DNA of 64,000 bases from Cohnella hashimotonis (GTDB lineage Bacteria; Bacillota; Bacilli; Paenibacillales; Paenibacillaceae). Positions 1-8,174 of this stretch are shown here, in pieces; the stretch's first letter is position 1; every line of letters begins with the position of its first letter. Made by a program: the position numbers and the translations under genes. The stretch is taken from contig NZ_JAGRPV010000001.1 in NCBI RefSeq assembly GCF_030014955.1, positions 4,836,001 through 4,900,000 on the forward strand, written 5' to 3'. The notes beneath the pieces were generated by a model that saw nothing but the letters and a program-made list of their open reading frames with translations, was not told the origin of the DNA and ran no database searches.

Positions 1-259
1 TGCCGGTGCTGCGCGCATAGCCGTCCGCCGCGTGAATCGCACCCTGTTCGTGACGGGTGAGCAGGTGATTGAAGTCTTCGAAGCCGTACATTGCATCGTA
101 AATATACAGAACGGCGCCGCCCGGATAGCCGAATACGCAGTCGACACCTTCGAGCAGCAGGCTGCGCAGCAGCATCTCGGATCCCGAGATGACCTCTTGC
201 TTGCCCCATTTCTCGATCAATTGTTCCTTGGACTTCAGCGTGGCACTGTTCGCGACCAT
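1..259 (-). CDS. ilvB: Acetolactate synthase large subunit, N-terminal part
   Basis: Catalytic subunit of acetohydroxyacid synthase, the ThDP- and FAD-dependent enzyme that starts branched-chain amino acid synthesis from pyruvate. Only the first 86 codons lie in the window; the gene runs off the left edge. The visible part is the start of the ThDP pyrimidine-binding domain: [15 protein letters not shown] at residues 43-57 and [15 protein letters not shown] from residue 69, with Glu71 as the cofactor-activating glutamate. The ATG at 259 follows an AGGAGG site by 7 bases. A T-box leader and promoter lie directly upstream, so expression should respond to tRNA charging. Catabolic acetolactate synthase (alsS) is a less likely reading because of the T-box and the N-terminal sequence. 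Confidence 0.93.
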   Translation of the reverse strand, partial: MVANSATLKSKEQLIEKWGKQEVISGSEMLLRSLLLEGVDCVFGYPGGAVLYIYDAMYGFEDFNHLLTRHEQGAIHAADGYARSTG

Positions 260-308
260 CCTTCATCCTCCTTAATGAATCTTCTATTGAATCAGTATGC
301 TGCAAATC

Positions 309-364
309 AAAAATAAAAAAGCCTTTCGTCCGAACGTCTGCTAGACGTTCAGGGACGAAAGGCT
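309..364 (-). terminator. T-box attenuator terminator hairpin
   Basis: On the minus strand a 12-base stem AGCCTTTCGTCC pairs with GGACGAAAGGCT (320-364), with a second nested stem GAACGTCT/AGACGTTC, followed by an almost pure T tract at 309-319. It sits between the T-box bulge sequence and the ilvB ribosome binding site, as expected for a T-box terminator/antiterminator switch. Confidence 0.88.
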
Positions 365-648
365 GTTCCTTCCGCGGTACCACCCGGATTCGCGCGCGAT
401 CTCGCAATCGGCGCCTCATCAAGTATGCCGCCGTTCCGAGCGCTCGGAGGACGTCCATACTTCAGGCGCGATAACGTGCGCCATTCCGAGACTCCTTAAT
501 AAGCTGCATGCAGCCGTTCTGGAGACCAGCTCCGAGGAGACCTTGCGTACAGGGTTATCGGCATCGGTCTCAGCAATCCCGACGCTCTCTGAGCGATAGT
601 GCCCACCCGCATCTTCCTCTTCAACGCTGTTCAAGATGAATCAATGTA
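309..648 (-). promoter_or_regulatory. T-box riboswitch leader of ilvB
   Basis: The minus strand carries the T-box signature GGGTGGTACCGCGG at 372-385, which pairs with the NCCA end of uncharged tRNA, followed by the terminator hairpin. Upstream is CAGAGAGC near 580-600, resembling the conserved AGAGAG element of Stem I. A CTC triplet (Leu codon) at 522-524 sits about where a specifier could be, but I could not resolve the specifier loop with certainty. The leader of about 340 nt lies between a consensus promoter and ilvB. Known T-boxes in front of ilvB of Bacilli usually read Leu or Ile tRNA. Confidence 0.9.
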
Positions 649-654
649 GTACTC

Positions 655-683
655 ATTATATGCTCCGGTGAAGCGTTAGTCAA
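655..683 (-). promoter_or_regulatory. Promoter of the ilvB T-box transcript
   Basis: Minus-strand TTGACT, a 17-base spacer and TATAAT: a near-perfect housekeeping sigma-A promoter placed just upstream of the T-box leader. Confidence 0.85.
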
Positions 684-907
684 GACAAGGATTAAAGTCT
701 CGGACAAATCCACTTTTGACCAGTCAAGCCAACCGATGTTACCGCTTATATCCATAATCCCGTCAGCCGGCGCCAGTAGGATCGAGCCCGCAGCGCTCCC
801 TTTAAAACGGCACAATCGTCCATATGCGGAGAGCCAGAGACGCCATCCCTTCATATGTTATTCAAAGATACGCCATTCGTATACGGACCGCTTTGGAGGC
901 GATGCCC

Positions 908-1342
908 ATGTTGCGCTGGCTGAAGCGCGGCGACCTGCCCGCGATCGTCCGGATTGTCACCCGCGAGCTGATCCCCATCTCTCCCCATCCCCAGCCCGGC
1001 GGCCGGAAGCTCCGCAAAGATATGAAGGCGCGCCTCGCGCAGGGCTCGACGCTTATCGCATCCGAAGGCAGTAAAGTCCGCGCCTTCCTGCACCTTATCA
1101 TACAGCACGATACGCTCTTCGTCGATCTGCTCGCCGTGGACCGTTCTTGCCAGGGAAAAGGGTACGGGTCCCGGTTGATGAACGGCGCGGAACGCCACGC
1201 CCGGAATCTCGGCTGCCTGCGCGCCAGGCTATACGTAGACGAAGGAAACGAGGCAGGCACGCGATTTTACCGGCGGCTCGGCTACTCGGTCGTGGCGCGC
1301 CATGAAGCGATGAAATGTTATGAAATGTATAAGTGGCTCTGA
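908..1342 (+). CDS. GNAT family N-acetyltransferase
   Basis: Predicted acetyl-CoA-dependent N-acetyltransferase of unknown substrate, 144 residues, the normal length for a single GNAT domain. The acetyl-CoA binding motif A is visible as QGKGYGSRL following the strand VDLLAVDRSC, and the C-terminal GTRFYRRLGY motif is typical of the family. I start it at ATG 908 because GGAGG at 895-899 is 8 bases upstream; the ATG at 902 would leave only 2 bases. It stands alone, transcribed away from the ilvB leader and convergent with the DUF4166 operon, with only a 5-base gap to that gene. Confidence 0.82.
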   Translation: MLRWLKRGDLPAIVRIVTRELIPISPHPQPGGRKLRKDMKARLAQGSTLIASEGSKVRAFLHLIIQHDTLFVDLLAVDRSCQGKGYGSRLMNGAERHARNLGCLRARLYVDEGNEAGTRFYRRLGYSVVARHEAMKCYEMYKWL

Positions 1343-1347
1343 TTGAA

Positions 1348-2028
1348 TTATTCCCTGCGCTCCAGCCTGAGCGGCGCCGCCTGCAGCGGCATGCCCACCT
1401 TGCCGACGCGGGCGGTCTCCACTTGGAACGCGCCTTTATAGGCAAAAATCCGGCCCAGCAACGGATTGCGGACCGATACCGAGATGCGGTAGCAGGCATC
1501 GTCATCGTCGTACCATTCGCATACGTCCGCGCAGCCGGTGAGCGTTGCCGGAAAACGGAAGCCGAGCGGTCCTTCGTAGAAGCGCTGCTCGCCCGAACGA
1601 ATCTGAATGCCGCCGTTCGGCGCCGCCCATGCGTCCAGGTCGACCGCGAGATGCTGTTTATTTCCCAGGTAATCTACGATGCGTTCGCGTTCCTCGCTGT
1701 ACACCATCGTCGCGTCGAACCTGCGCAGCGACCGCTCGAAGCGGAACGTGCGGTTGATGGTCAGCGTTTCTCTGCCGAGCGCGTCGCGGTAAGCGTAATT
1801 TTCGATCGAAAACGGGATCTGACGGCCGCCTTCGGGAAACATGATGTGACGCGACGCGCCGACCGCAAGCGGCAGTGCCGCCCATTTCGCATACCGGACC
1901 TCCTCCATCACGCCTCGCCCGATCGAGGCAATTCCCTCTTCGCTGTGGAATCCGAAGCGCTCGCGGATTTTTGGATGCAGCTTCGCGAACTCCTTCTCCC
2001 CGAGCGCCTTTTCGAATATCGACTTCAT
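1348..2028 (-). CDS. DUF4166 domain protein
   Basis: 226 residues, matching from memory the DUF4166 family, which has no assigned biochemical function. Visible hallmarks are the N-terminal FEKALGEKEFAKLHPKIRERF, here cited in part, and the block FPEGGRQIPFSIENYAYRD. No signal peptide or membrane segment is evident, so it is probably cytosolic. Its ATG overlaps the stop of the upstream SRPBCC/DoxX-like gene as ATGA (2025-2028), implying translational coupling. It is the last gene of a three-gene operon whose members co-occur in other Bacilli and Actinobacteria by my recollection. Confidence 0.78.
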   Translation of the reverse strand: MKSIFEKALGEKEFAKLHPKIRERFGFHSEEGIASIGRGVMEEVRYAKWAALPLAVGASRHIMFPEGGRQIPFSIENYAYRDALGRETLTINRTFRFERSLRRFDATMVYSEERERIVDYLGNKQHLAVDLDAWAAPNGGIQIRSGEQRFYEGPLGFRFPATLTGCADVCEWYDDDDACYRISVSVRNPLLGRIFAYKGAFQVETARVGKVGMPLQAAPLRLERRE

Positions 2029-3005
2029 ACAAGTTCCCCCTTTGTGGCCGTCTTATCGCTATGGCTACCTGGCCGCCTTCGGCATCGCTTCGCGGACGGG
2101 AGCCCCTTGCGCGTCCAGCGTGCGGCAAACGTTGCAGCCAGCATGAGCATCGCCAGGACAAATGGATTGAACGGCGCGTACAGCAGCGCGGGCGTGCCTG
2201 TCAACGCTGCGGCCGTCAGCGCGCAGACCGCGACCGCCTGCAACGTGAGCAGCCTCGGCGATCGCGTGAACGCCACGGTGCCCGCAACCAGCAGCTCGCA
2301 AACGCCAAGCGCTGAAGTCATCGCCGCTTCGATGCCGGGAAACCAGCCGAGCGCGCGCAGCAGGTCCAGCTCGCCCGAAGCGGCGGGATACAGCAACTTC
2401 GGCACGAGGCCGGAATAAGCCCAGCACAGCGACAAGACGGCGATGCTGAGCGCATGCAGCTTGGCGCGCAGCAGGCTCTCCTCCGGCGGCACGCCCCGGT
2501 CGAGCCACAGCCGCAGCGCGTCGAAGCTCCATGCGGTGGCCCAGCCGAACAACGGCCTGAATAACAGCCGGTCGAGCCACCGCCCCGCGCGGCCGAACCG
2601 CGTGCGGTAATCGAAGCGCGTGACGAACCGCACGCCGCCGTCCGGCAGCGGCGTATATCGCCAGTAGCCGCCGCCGCGCCCGATGAGCGAGAGCGGATGA
2701 TCCGCGCCGAAGGCGAGAACCGAGGTGCGCACGCCGTCCGCCGAGACGTTCGGCGCACGCGACTTGCCGGTGCCGCGGATCGAGAGCCCGAAGCCGATTC
2801 GGGTGAGATAGAGGAAATTTTGATCGTCCCCGGACGAAGCCTTGGGCAGGTAATCGATCTCGGAAAAGCGCAGATCCCAACGCTCATGAAGCTTGGGCTG
2901 CTGCGTATGCCGCCAAAGCGCCTCCATATCCGAAGCGACATCGATCTCGACGTAGATCGGACGCCCCGCCCCCGCCGGCCCTCGACGATCGCGCAGCCCG
3001 CTCAT
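2025..3005 (-). CDS. SRPBCC / DoxX-like two-part membrane protein
   Basis: 326 residues in two parts. Residues 1-150 look like an SRPBCC (START-like) ligand-binding fold: an opening YVEIDVASDMEALWRHTQ and a closing VRFVTRFDYRTRFGRAGRW. Residues from about 185 hold four hydrophobic helices (for example SIAVLSLCWAYSGLVPKLLY and FNPFVLAMLMLAATFAARW) in the pattern of DoxX-like membrane proteins. Function is unknown; a lipid or quinone ligand would be guesswork. Both ends overlap the neighbouring genes by ATGA, so the three genes are probably made together. The last 20 residues are basic and polar. Confidence 0.78.
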   Translation of the reverse strand: MSGLRDRRGPAGAGRPIYVEIDVASDMEALWRHTQQPKLHERWDLRFSEIDYLPKASSGDDQNFLYLTRIGFGLSIRGTGKSRAPNVSADGVRTSVLAFGADHPLSLIGRGGGYWRYTPLPDGGVRFVTRFDYRTRFGRAGRWLDRLLFRPLFGWATAWSFDALRLWLDRGVPPEESLLRAKLHALSIAVLSLCWAYSGLVPKLLYPAASGELDLLRALGWFPGIEAAMTSALGVCELLVAGTVAFTRSPRLLTLQAVAVCALTAAALTGTPALLYAPFNPFVLAMLMLAATFAARWTRKGLPSAKRCRRRPGSHSDKTATKGELV

Positions 3006-3724
3006 CGGGCCCCGCCTTTCAGCTCCGCGGCATTCGTCGCCCGGGCTGCTTCAGCATGCCCGGTCAGCTCCGCGGCATTCGTCGCCGGGGCTGCTTCAGC
3101 ATGCCGGAAAGGCTTTGCGGCATTCGTCGCCGGGGCTGCTTCAGCGAGCCCGGACGAATGCGCGGCGTCCGCGTCCATGGCGCCGGCAGCGTCGATGTCG
3201 TCCTCTCCCGTCCAGCCGCCGCCTTCGAGCAATCTCCGCCGCAATCGCTCGTCAGGCCTCGCCGGACAGCGCTCGCCCATTCTTCGCGCCAGCCGATGCC
3301 TTCGCGCGGCGACGGCGTCGTAGACGGCGTCCCGCAGCCGGGCCGGCACGAGCCGGAGCGCAGCGGCAGCCGCCGGCCACGGCGCGTCCAGCGCCGCGAG
3401 CGTGCGGATCGCCGCCGCCGAGCGCGTCCACGACGCCGTGCCGCGGACGAGCGCGAAGCTGCCGCCGGACGGCAGTTCGAGCCCCAGCCGCGTCATCAGC
3501 TCCCGCCCGGCTGCGGAATCCTGCGCAGCGAAGCGCAGCCGCTCCGCCCGGTCCCGCTTCGCCGCGAAGCGGGCGATGCCCCTGCACATCACGCAATCTC
3601 CGTCCACGAGCAGCACGAACACATCAGCCTCGTTGTCCCGCATGCCGCTTTCCGGCGAGCGCTCCGTTGCAGCCTGCAAGCGGGCGCCGGTGCCGCTTTT
3701 TCCCATATCCACGTATCGTCTCAT
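3002..3724 (-). CDS. DCC family (DUF393) thiol-disulfide protein with Ala-rich repeat tail
   Basis: 240 residues. The DCC family is named for its Asp-x-Cys-x-x-Cys motif, seen here as DGDCVMC with Cys44 and Cys47, a presumed redox-active pair. The family domain covers about residues 35-165. The C-terminal 45-50 residues are three near-identical 15-residue units built on AEAAPATNAA, unlike anything in the core domain and encoded by a 45-bp tandem repeat. The ATG at 3724 has AAGGAGG 9 bases upstream. It opens an operon with the SRPBCC/DoxX-like and DUF4166 genes. Redox function is inferred only from the CxxC motif. Confidence 0.8.
   Translation of the reverse strand: MRRYVDMGKSGTGARLQAATERSPESGMRDNEADVFVLLVDGDCVMCRGIARFAAKRDRAERLRFAAQDSAAGRELMTRLGLELPSGGSFALVRGTASWTRSAAAIRTLAALDAPWPAAAAALRLVPARLRDAVYDAVAARRHRLARRMGERCPARPDERLRRRLLEGGGWTGEDDIDAAGAMDADAAHSSGLAEAAPATNAAKPFRHAEAAPATNAAELTGHAEAARATNAAELKGGAR
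3017..3149. repeat. 45-bp tandem repeat inside the DCC gene, three units
   Basis: Three consecutive units of 45 bp, each encoding AEAAxATNAA plus five variable residues. The units differ at few positions. The length is a multiple of three, so unit gain or loss keeps the frame. Confidence 0.85.
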
Positions 3725-3821
3725 CTCGCGCCGCCTCCTTCATGCTCTTATTGTAGGGTCCTGCGGCGGATCGCGGCAGTTCCAACTTCCGTAGGACGGC
3801 AGGCGCGCGAGGGACTATAAA

Positions 3822-3852
3822 AAATAGGCCCCCGACGGATCGCCGGAAGCCT
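3822..3852 (-). terminator. Terminator after the GNAT gene
   Basis: Minus-strand interrupted stem beginning GGCTTCCGGCGA and closing CGGGGGCC, followed by TATTTTTTAT. It lies just past the stop codon of the acetyltransferase gene. Confidence 0.65.
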
Positions 3853-3867
3853 GCAGTGCGTTGAATC

Positions 3868-4323
3868 CTATAAAGTCATCGTCATATACACGCTGTACGG
3901 GTCCTCTTTATAGTCCGCAAAAGGTCCGCAATAGTCGAAGCCGAACTTCTCGTACAGCTTGCGCGCCGGGATGAACGAGTCGGGCGAACCCGTCTCCAGA
4001 CTCAGCCGTTCGAAGCCCCGACGCCGCGCCTCCGCTGCGATATGCGCGAGTATGCGGGCTGCGACGCCTTTGCGCAGATGCGCCGCCGCGGTCCGCATCG
4101 ATTTGAGCTCCCCGTGTCCGCCGCCGAGATCCTTGAGCGCCCCGCAGCCAAGCAGCTCCCGGCCCTCCCAGGCGCTCCAAAACGTGATTTCCGGCCGCTT
4201 GAGTCGTTCGAGATCCAGCGCGTGAACGCTCTCCGGCGGCGTATCCGCGGCCATTCCCCGCAGATGCTCCTCCAGCAGCGCGGCCACCTCGGGACCGGAA
4301 AGGTCGTCCACAATGATGTTCAA
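3868..4323 (-). CDS. GNAT family N-acetyltransferase (YsnE-like)
   Basis: Predicted 151-residue GNAT acetyltransferase. Motif A is RKGVAARILAHIAAEARRRG and the C-terminal motif B is ARKLYEKFGFDYCGPF. Its pattern LGCGALKDLGGGHGELKSMR resembles the YsnE/PhnO-like branch, substrate unknown. I choose the TTG at 4323 as the start because a GGAGGAG site lies 8 bases upstream; the ATG further upstream (around 4344) lies on the other side of that site and would make it useless. The gene lies 37 bases downstream of the response regulator gene on the same strand, so it may share its transcript. Confidence 0.82.
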   Translation of the reverse strand: MNIIVDDLSGPEVAALLEEHLRGMAADTPPESVHALDLERLKRPEITFWSAWEGRELLGCGALKDLGGGHGELKSMRTAAAHLRKGVAARILAHIAAEARRRGFERLSLETGSPDSFIPARKLYEKFGFDYCGPFADYKEDPYSVYMTMTL

Positions 4324-4360
4324 GCGTCTCTCTCCTCCGGGCATTAAAGTTTCCGTGCTG

Positions 4361-5005
4361 CTAATTTTCCGCAATATCGCTTTCCTTGTCCAGACCGCTC
4401 TTGCGAACTTTATCCACTGCCTCGCGTCCGCTGCGTACCCCGAGCTTTTTAAGGATTTTGTTCACTTGATTTTTAAGCGTGCTCTCGGACTTGTACAGCT
4501 TGCGTTCGATCTGCGAATGCGTGTAGCCTTCCTCCAGCATCTCGTAAACCTCGCGTTCGGCGGCGGTCAGCGGCTGGAGCTGCTCCTCGCGCTTGAGCCG
4601 CCTCAGCTCCTTCAGCAGCGCCTCCATCGCTTCGGGATGATGAAAGACGCCGCGAATCGCTTGCGGAAGCTCCTTGAACCTGGACTTGTCCAAGTAATGC
4701 AACGCACCGGCCGTGAAGGCGTCCGTCATCGTCCGTTCCGACGAATCCGACGTCAGCATGATCATACGGACCGGACGAAGCTCCGCCAAGGCGAGAGCCG
4801 TATAGATGCCGTCGCGTCCCGCCTCGGTCAGATGGACGTCCAGCAGCGCCACGTCGAACTCGATCGAAGCGGCCAGGCGCAGCGCCTCCTCCGGCGTCGC
4901 GGCCGTGCCCACGACCAGCAGGTCTTCTTCCCGGTTCAGGTAGACGCTCATCGACTTGACCCAATCCGGGTCGTCCTCGACGAGCAGCAATCGAATCGGC
5001 TTCAT
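4361..5005 (-). CDS. LuxR-type (NarL/FixJ) response regulator
   Basis: 214-residue two-component response regulator. The receiver domain (1-125) has the acidic pair ED at 10-11 (LLLVEDDPDW), phospho-acceptor Asp56 in VALLDVHLTE and the Lys in LDKSRF. The C-terminal part (about 150-205) is a GerE-type helix-turn-helix: LTAAEREVYEMLEEGYTHSQ followed by IERKLYKSESTLKNQVNKIL. The ATG at 5005 is preceded by a GAGGAGGAC site. The sensor kinase gene ends 13 bases upstream, so the two form one operon and presumably one signalling pair; the target genes and the signal are not evident. Confidence 0.93.
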   Translation of the reverse strand: MKPIRLLLVEDDPDWVKSMSVYLNREEDLLVVGTAATPEEALRLAASIEFDVALLDVHLTEAGRDGIYTALALAELRPVRMIMLTSDSSERTMTDAFTAGALHYLDKSRFKELPQAIRGVFHHPEAMEALLKELRRLKREEQLQPLTAAEREVYEMLEEGYTHSQIERKLYKSESTLKNQVNKILKKLGVRSGREAVDKVRKSGLDKESDIAEN

Positions 5006-5018
5006 GGCTTCGTCCTCC

Positions 5019-6335
5019 TCATCTTCGCGATCGCGTAATACGCAGCCGGACGACCGTGCCGCTCCCCGGCTTGCTCTCGATCTCCGCGCGGCCCCCGCAT
5101 TTGCGAAGCACCTGGTAGACGTAGGACAGGCCCAGTCCATAATTGCTTTTGCCTTGCTTCGTGCTAAAAAAGGGTTCCCATACCCGTTCGAGGAGCTCGG
5201 GCGGCATCCCCGGGCCGTTATCCCGAACGCTGAGCACGATATGCCGGCGTTCCTTCGAGATCTTGATCTCCAGCAAGCCGCCCGCTTCCAGCGCGTCCGC
5301 TGCGTTGGCGAGCACGTTGCCGATCGCTTCGCGCAAATGGACGGGATCGGCAAACAAGGCCTCCGTCTCCTCGTACGCTTCCGATACGAGGACGCCTTGT
5401 CCGGCGAAGCGCTCCTTCAGCGGCTCCAGCGCTTCTCCCATGAGCGCGGCCGGATCGCAGCGGGCCGGATTCCAGGCGAAGTCCCGTGTGCGGCTGTGGA
5501 TCCGGCCCGCCATCTCCATCAGGTGCGCCGCCGCCCGCTCGATGACCGCCAGCTGCTCGTCCGCTTCGCGTCCGTTATCATCCTGCGCCCCCCGCAGATT
5601 TTCCACGCTGAGGGCGATCTTGCCGACCTCGTTTTTAATCGTATGGTTGAGCAGGCTTGTCCCCATGCCCGCCGCCTTCATGGCTCCGGCGAGCGAGTCG
5701 CTCTCTACGCGCACCTTCACGCCGAGCACGCCGTATACGAATACGCACAGCAGGGCGATGGCAAACGAGTAGACAAAAAAAGCCGAGATGTAACCGAAAA
5801 AATCGAAATCCGGCCATATCGTTTTGGCGACGTGGATAAACGCGACTACGCCAAGCAGCGTCGGCACCGTGATGACGACAGTGATCAGCCGGCTTCTGCG
5901 CAGCTGCCGGTCGGTCTCCCGCAAGTAAGAGGCAACCAGCAGCGCACATGCCGCCAAGTAATAAGGCGCAGCCCAGATCAGCATGAGCGGGTAGTTCGGC
6001 TCCAGGCTCCCGCTCAGCAGCGCGTAGGCGAGCATCGCCGCCGGCGGCAGCAGCAGCCATAACTTAAGCCGCCTCCTTTTCGTCAGGGCAGCTGCCGCTC
6101 CGCCGGCGTAGACCAGGCTGAACACGAGGACGCCGTACGGTGTCACGATCTGATTAAACAGCTGCGCAACCTCGAACCAAACCTGCGGCAGTGGCGATTG
6201 CAGCCACAGCCGCGCGACGCCGCCGGTCGCGGCACTCAGCAGGAAAAACGCGGCCCAGCGGCCGCTCTCGCTGCGAACGTCGGAGGCGAGCAGCACGACC
6301 GCAGCCGCGGACAGCATAAGAACGTAATAGAGCAT
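5019..6335 (-). CDS. Membrane sensor histidine kinase
   Basis: 438 residues. The N-terminal 220 residues hold about seven hydrophobic segments, giving a multi-pass sensor with no extracytoplasmic domain. The dimerisation/phosphoacceptor segment reads LLNHTIKNEVGKIALS, with the His in NHTIKNE as the likely phosphorylation site. The ATPase domain shows the N box (EAIGNVLANAADAL), the G1 box DNGPGMPPE and the G2 box YGLGLSYVYQ. Partner of the LuxR-type regulator 13 bases downstream. The multi-pass sensor could sense a membrane state or small lipophilic ligand, but the sequence does not say which. Confidence 0.9.
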   Translation of the reverse strand: MLYYVLMLSAAAVVLLASDVRSESGRWAAFFLLSAATGGVARLWLQSPLPQVWFEVAQLFNQIVTPYGVLVFSLVYAGGAAAALTKRRRLKLWLLLPPAAMLAYALLSGSLEPNYPLMLIWAAPYYLAACALLVASYLRETDRQLRRSRLITVVITVPTLLGVVAFIHVAKTIWPDFDFFGYISAFFVYSFAIALLCVFVYGVLGVKVRVESDSLAGAMKAAGMGTSLLNHTIKNEVGKIALSVENLRGAQDDNGREADEQLAVIERAAAHLMEMAGRIHSRTRDFAWNPARCDPAALMGEALEPLKERFAGQGVLVSEAYEETEALFADPVHLREAIGNVLANAADALEAGGLLEIKISKERRHIVLSVRDNGPGMPPELLERVWEPFFSTKQGKSNYGLGLSYVYQVLRKCGGRAEIESKPGSGTVVRLRITRSRR

Positions 6336-6537
6336 GATGTCTCCTTACCCGACTCGACGGCGCAGCGCTTTTCCGGACCTCAGATGCATCATGCGACTGC
6401 GGATTGAAGATGCGCCGCGCGTTTTGAGGACGTCCTTGGCATGCAAAGCAATACCGACGGCCTTCTTTACAGAAGATTATACGCGAAGTACACGGGTTCC
6501 TCTAGCATCGAAAATGAGCCGAGGGGCTCCGCTTCAT

Positions 6538-8085
6538 TTAAAATCGCTCCGATACGACCTTCGCCTGCGTAAACAGCAGCAAATAATCCCGGCCCCCCGC
6601 CTTGGAGTCCGTTCCCGACATATTGAAGCCGCCGAACGGGTGCGTGCCGACCAGCGCGCCGGTGCATTTGCGGTTAAGGTACAAGTTGCCGGCGAAAAAC
6701 TCCCGGCGAGCCAGCTCGAGATGCGCCCGGTCGTTCGAGATCACCGCGCCCGTCAAGCCGTAGTCGGTGTCGTTCGCGATGCGGATCGCGTCCTCGAACG
6801 AGTCCGCGCTTGTAAATGCGAGGACCGGACCGAAGATTTCCTCCTGCGAAATGCGCGCCTTCGGGTCGACGTCGGCAAAAATCGCCGGCTCCACGAACCA
6901 GCCGCCGGGATCGCCTGTGCCGCCGCCCAGGACAAGCCTCCCTTCCTGCTTGCCGATGGCGATATAATCGAGAATCTTGCGGTACGCCTTGTCGTCTATG
7001 ACGGGCCCGACGTCGGTCGCGCGATCCGCGGGATCGCCGACGACCAGCTTCCGCGTACGTTCCGCGACTTTATTCAGCACCGCTTCATATATATCTTGAT
7101 GTACGATCGCGCGCGAGCACGCCGAACACTTCTGACCCGAAAAGCCGAAGGCCGCGGCGACGATCGCGTCCGCTGCCAGGTCCGCGTCGGCATCCGCATC
7201 GACGACGATCGCGTCCTTGCCGCCCATCTCCAGCACGACGCGCTTGATCCACCGCTGTCCCGGCTGCGTCTTGGCCGCGCGTTCGTTGATGCGCAAGCCG
7301 ACGTCGCGCGAGCCCGTGAAGCTGACGAACCGCGTCAGCGGATGATCCACCAGCGCGTCCCCCACCTCGCCGCCAGGTCCGGGCAAGAAGTTCACGACTC
7401 CCGGAGGCAGGCCCGCCTGCTCAAGCAGCTCGACAAACTTGGCTGCGATGACGGGCGTCGGGCTCGCCGGCTTGAGCACGACGGTGTTGCCGCTGACGAT
7501 TGCCGCGCAGGTCATGCCGGCGACGATTGCAAGCGGGAAGTTCCAGGGCGGAATGACGACGCCGACGCCGAGCGGCGCGTAGTAGAGCTGATTTTCCTCC
7601 TCCGCCGACGGCGTCAGCGGCTGCGGCAGCGCAAGGCGCTGCATCTCCCGCGCGTAAAACTCCATGAAGTCGATCGCCTCGGCGGTGTCGGCGTCGGCCT
7701 CGGCCCGCGTTTTGCCGGCTTCAAGCGTCATCCAGGCCGAAAATTCGTGCTTGCGCCGCCGCAGCATCGCCGCCGCGCGGTACAGGTAGCGGGCTCTCTC
7801 CTGCGGATCGACCCGCTTCCATGTCTCGAACGCGGCTGCCGCGGCTGCGAGCGCCCGTTCTGCCGACGCGCGGTCCGCCTGCGCGACGATGCCGACGATC
7901 CTGGCGCGCTTGGCCGGGTTGACCGAAGTCGCTCTGCGCTCCGTATCGATTCGCGCTCCGCCGATAACGAGCGGGTAGCTCCGGCCGAGCTCCGCTTCGA
8001 CTTGCCGGAGCGCGGCGTCATAAGCAAGGTTGGCCGGCTCCGCCTTGAAGTTCGTGAAGGCTTCGTTTTTGAATTCTGTCCTCAT
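6538..8085 (-). CDS. pruA: L-glutamate gamma-semialdehyde (1-pyrroline-5-carboxylate) dehydrogenase
   Basis: 515-residue NAD-dependent aldehyde dehydrogenase that oxidises glutamate semialdehyde to glutamate, the second step of proline breakdown. Catalytic Cys320 lies in GQKCSACSR, the general-base Glu in [18 protein letters not shown] is typical of the P5C dehydrogenase branch (RocA/PruA), and the NAD-binding Gly motif is FTGSRDVG. Length equals the Bacillus RocA type. The gene is divergent from proline dehydrogenase with only 89 bases between the two starts, so both enzymes of the pathway probably share a control region. Confidence 0.95.
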   Translation of the reverse strand: MRTEFKNEAFTNFKAEPANLAYDAALRQVEAELGRSYPLVIGGARIDTERRATSVNPAKRARIVGIVAQADRASAERALAAAAAAFETWKRVDPQERARYLYRAAAMLRRRKHEFSAWMTLEAGKTRAEADADTAEAIDFMEFYAREMQRLALPQPLTPSAEEENQLYYAPLGVGVVIPPWNFPLAIVAGMTCAAIVSGNTVVLKPASPTPVIAAKFVELLEQAGLPPGVVNFLPGPGGEVGDALVDHPLTRFVSFTGSRDVGLRINERAAKTQPGQRWIKRVVLEMGGKDAIVVDADADADLAADAIVAAAFGFSGQKCSACSRAIVHQDIYEAVLNKVAERTRKLVVGDPADRATDVGPVIDDKAYRKILDYIAIGKQEGRLVLGGGTGDPGGWFVEPAIFADVDPKARISQEEIFGPVLAFTSADSFEDAIRIANDTDYGLTGAVISNDRAHLELARREFFAGNLYLNRKCTGALVGTHPFGGFNMSGTDSKAGGRDYLLLFTQAKVVSERF

Positions 8086-8174
8086 CCTTAAAGACAGCCT
8101 CCTTCGGGTAACGAATGATTACAGCCGTTCCTCCCCAATCTATGCACGACCGGCATGCGAAAGGAGCGTCTCTC

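Noticed and set aside
621..854. 77-codon minus-strand frame upstream of the ilvB leader
   Set aside because: It spans the ilvB promoter, lacks a ribosome binding site and would run into the T-box leader.
1333..2418. Plus-strand 361-codon open frame
   Set aside because: It lies antisense to the DUF4166 and SRPBCC/DoxX-like genes, has no ribosome binding site and an Arg/Ala-skewed composition typical of GC-rich shadow frames.
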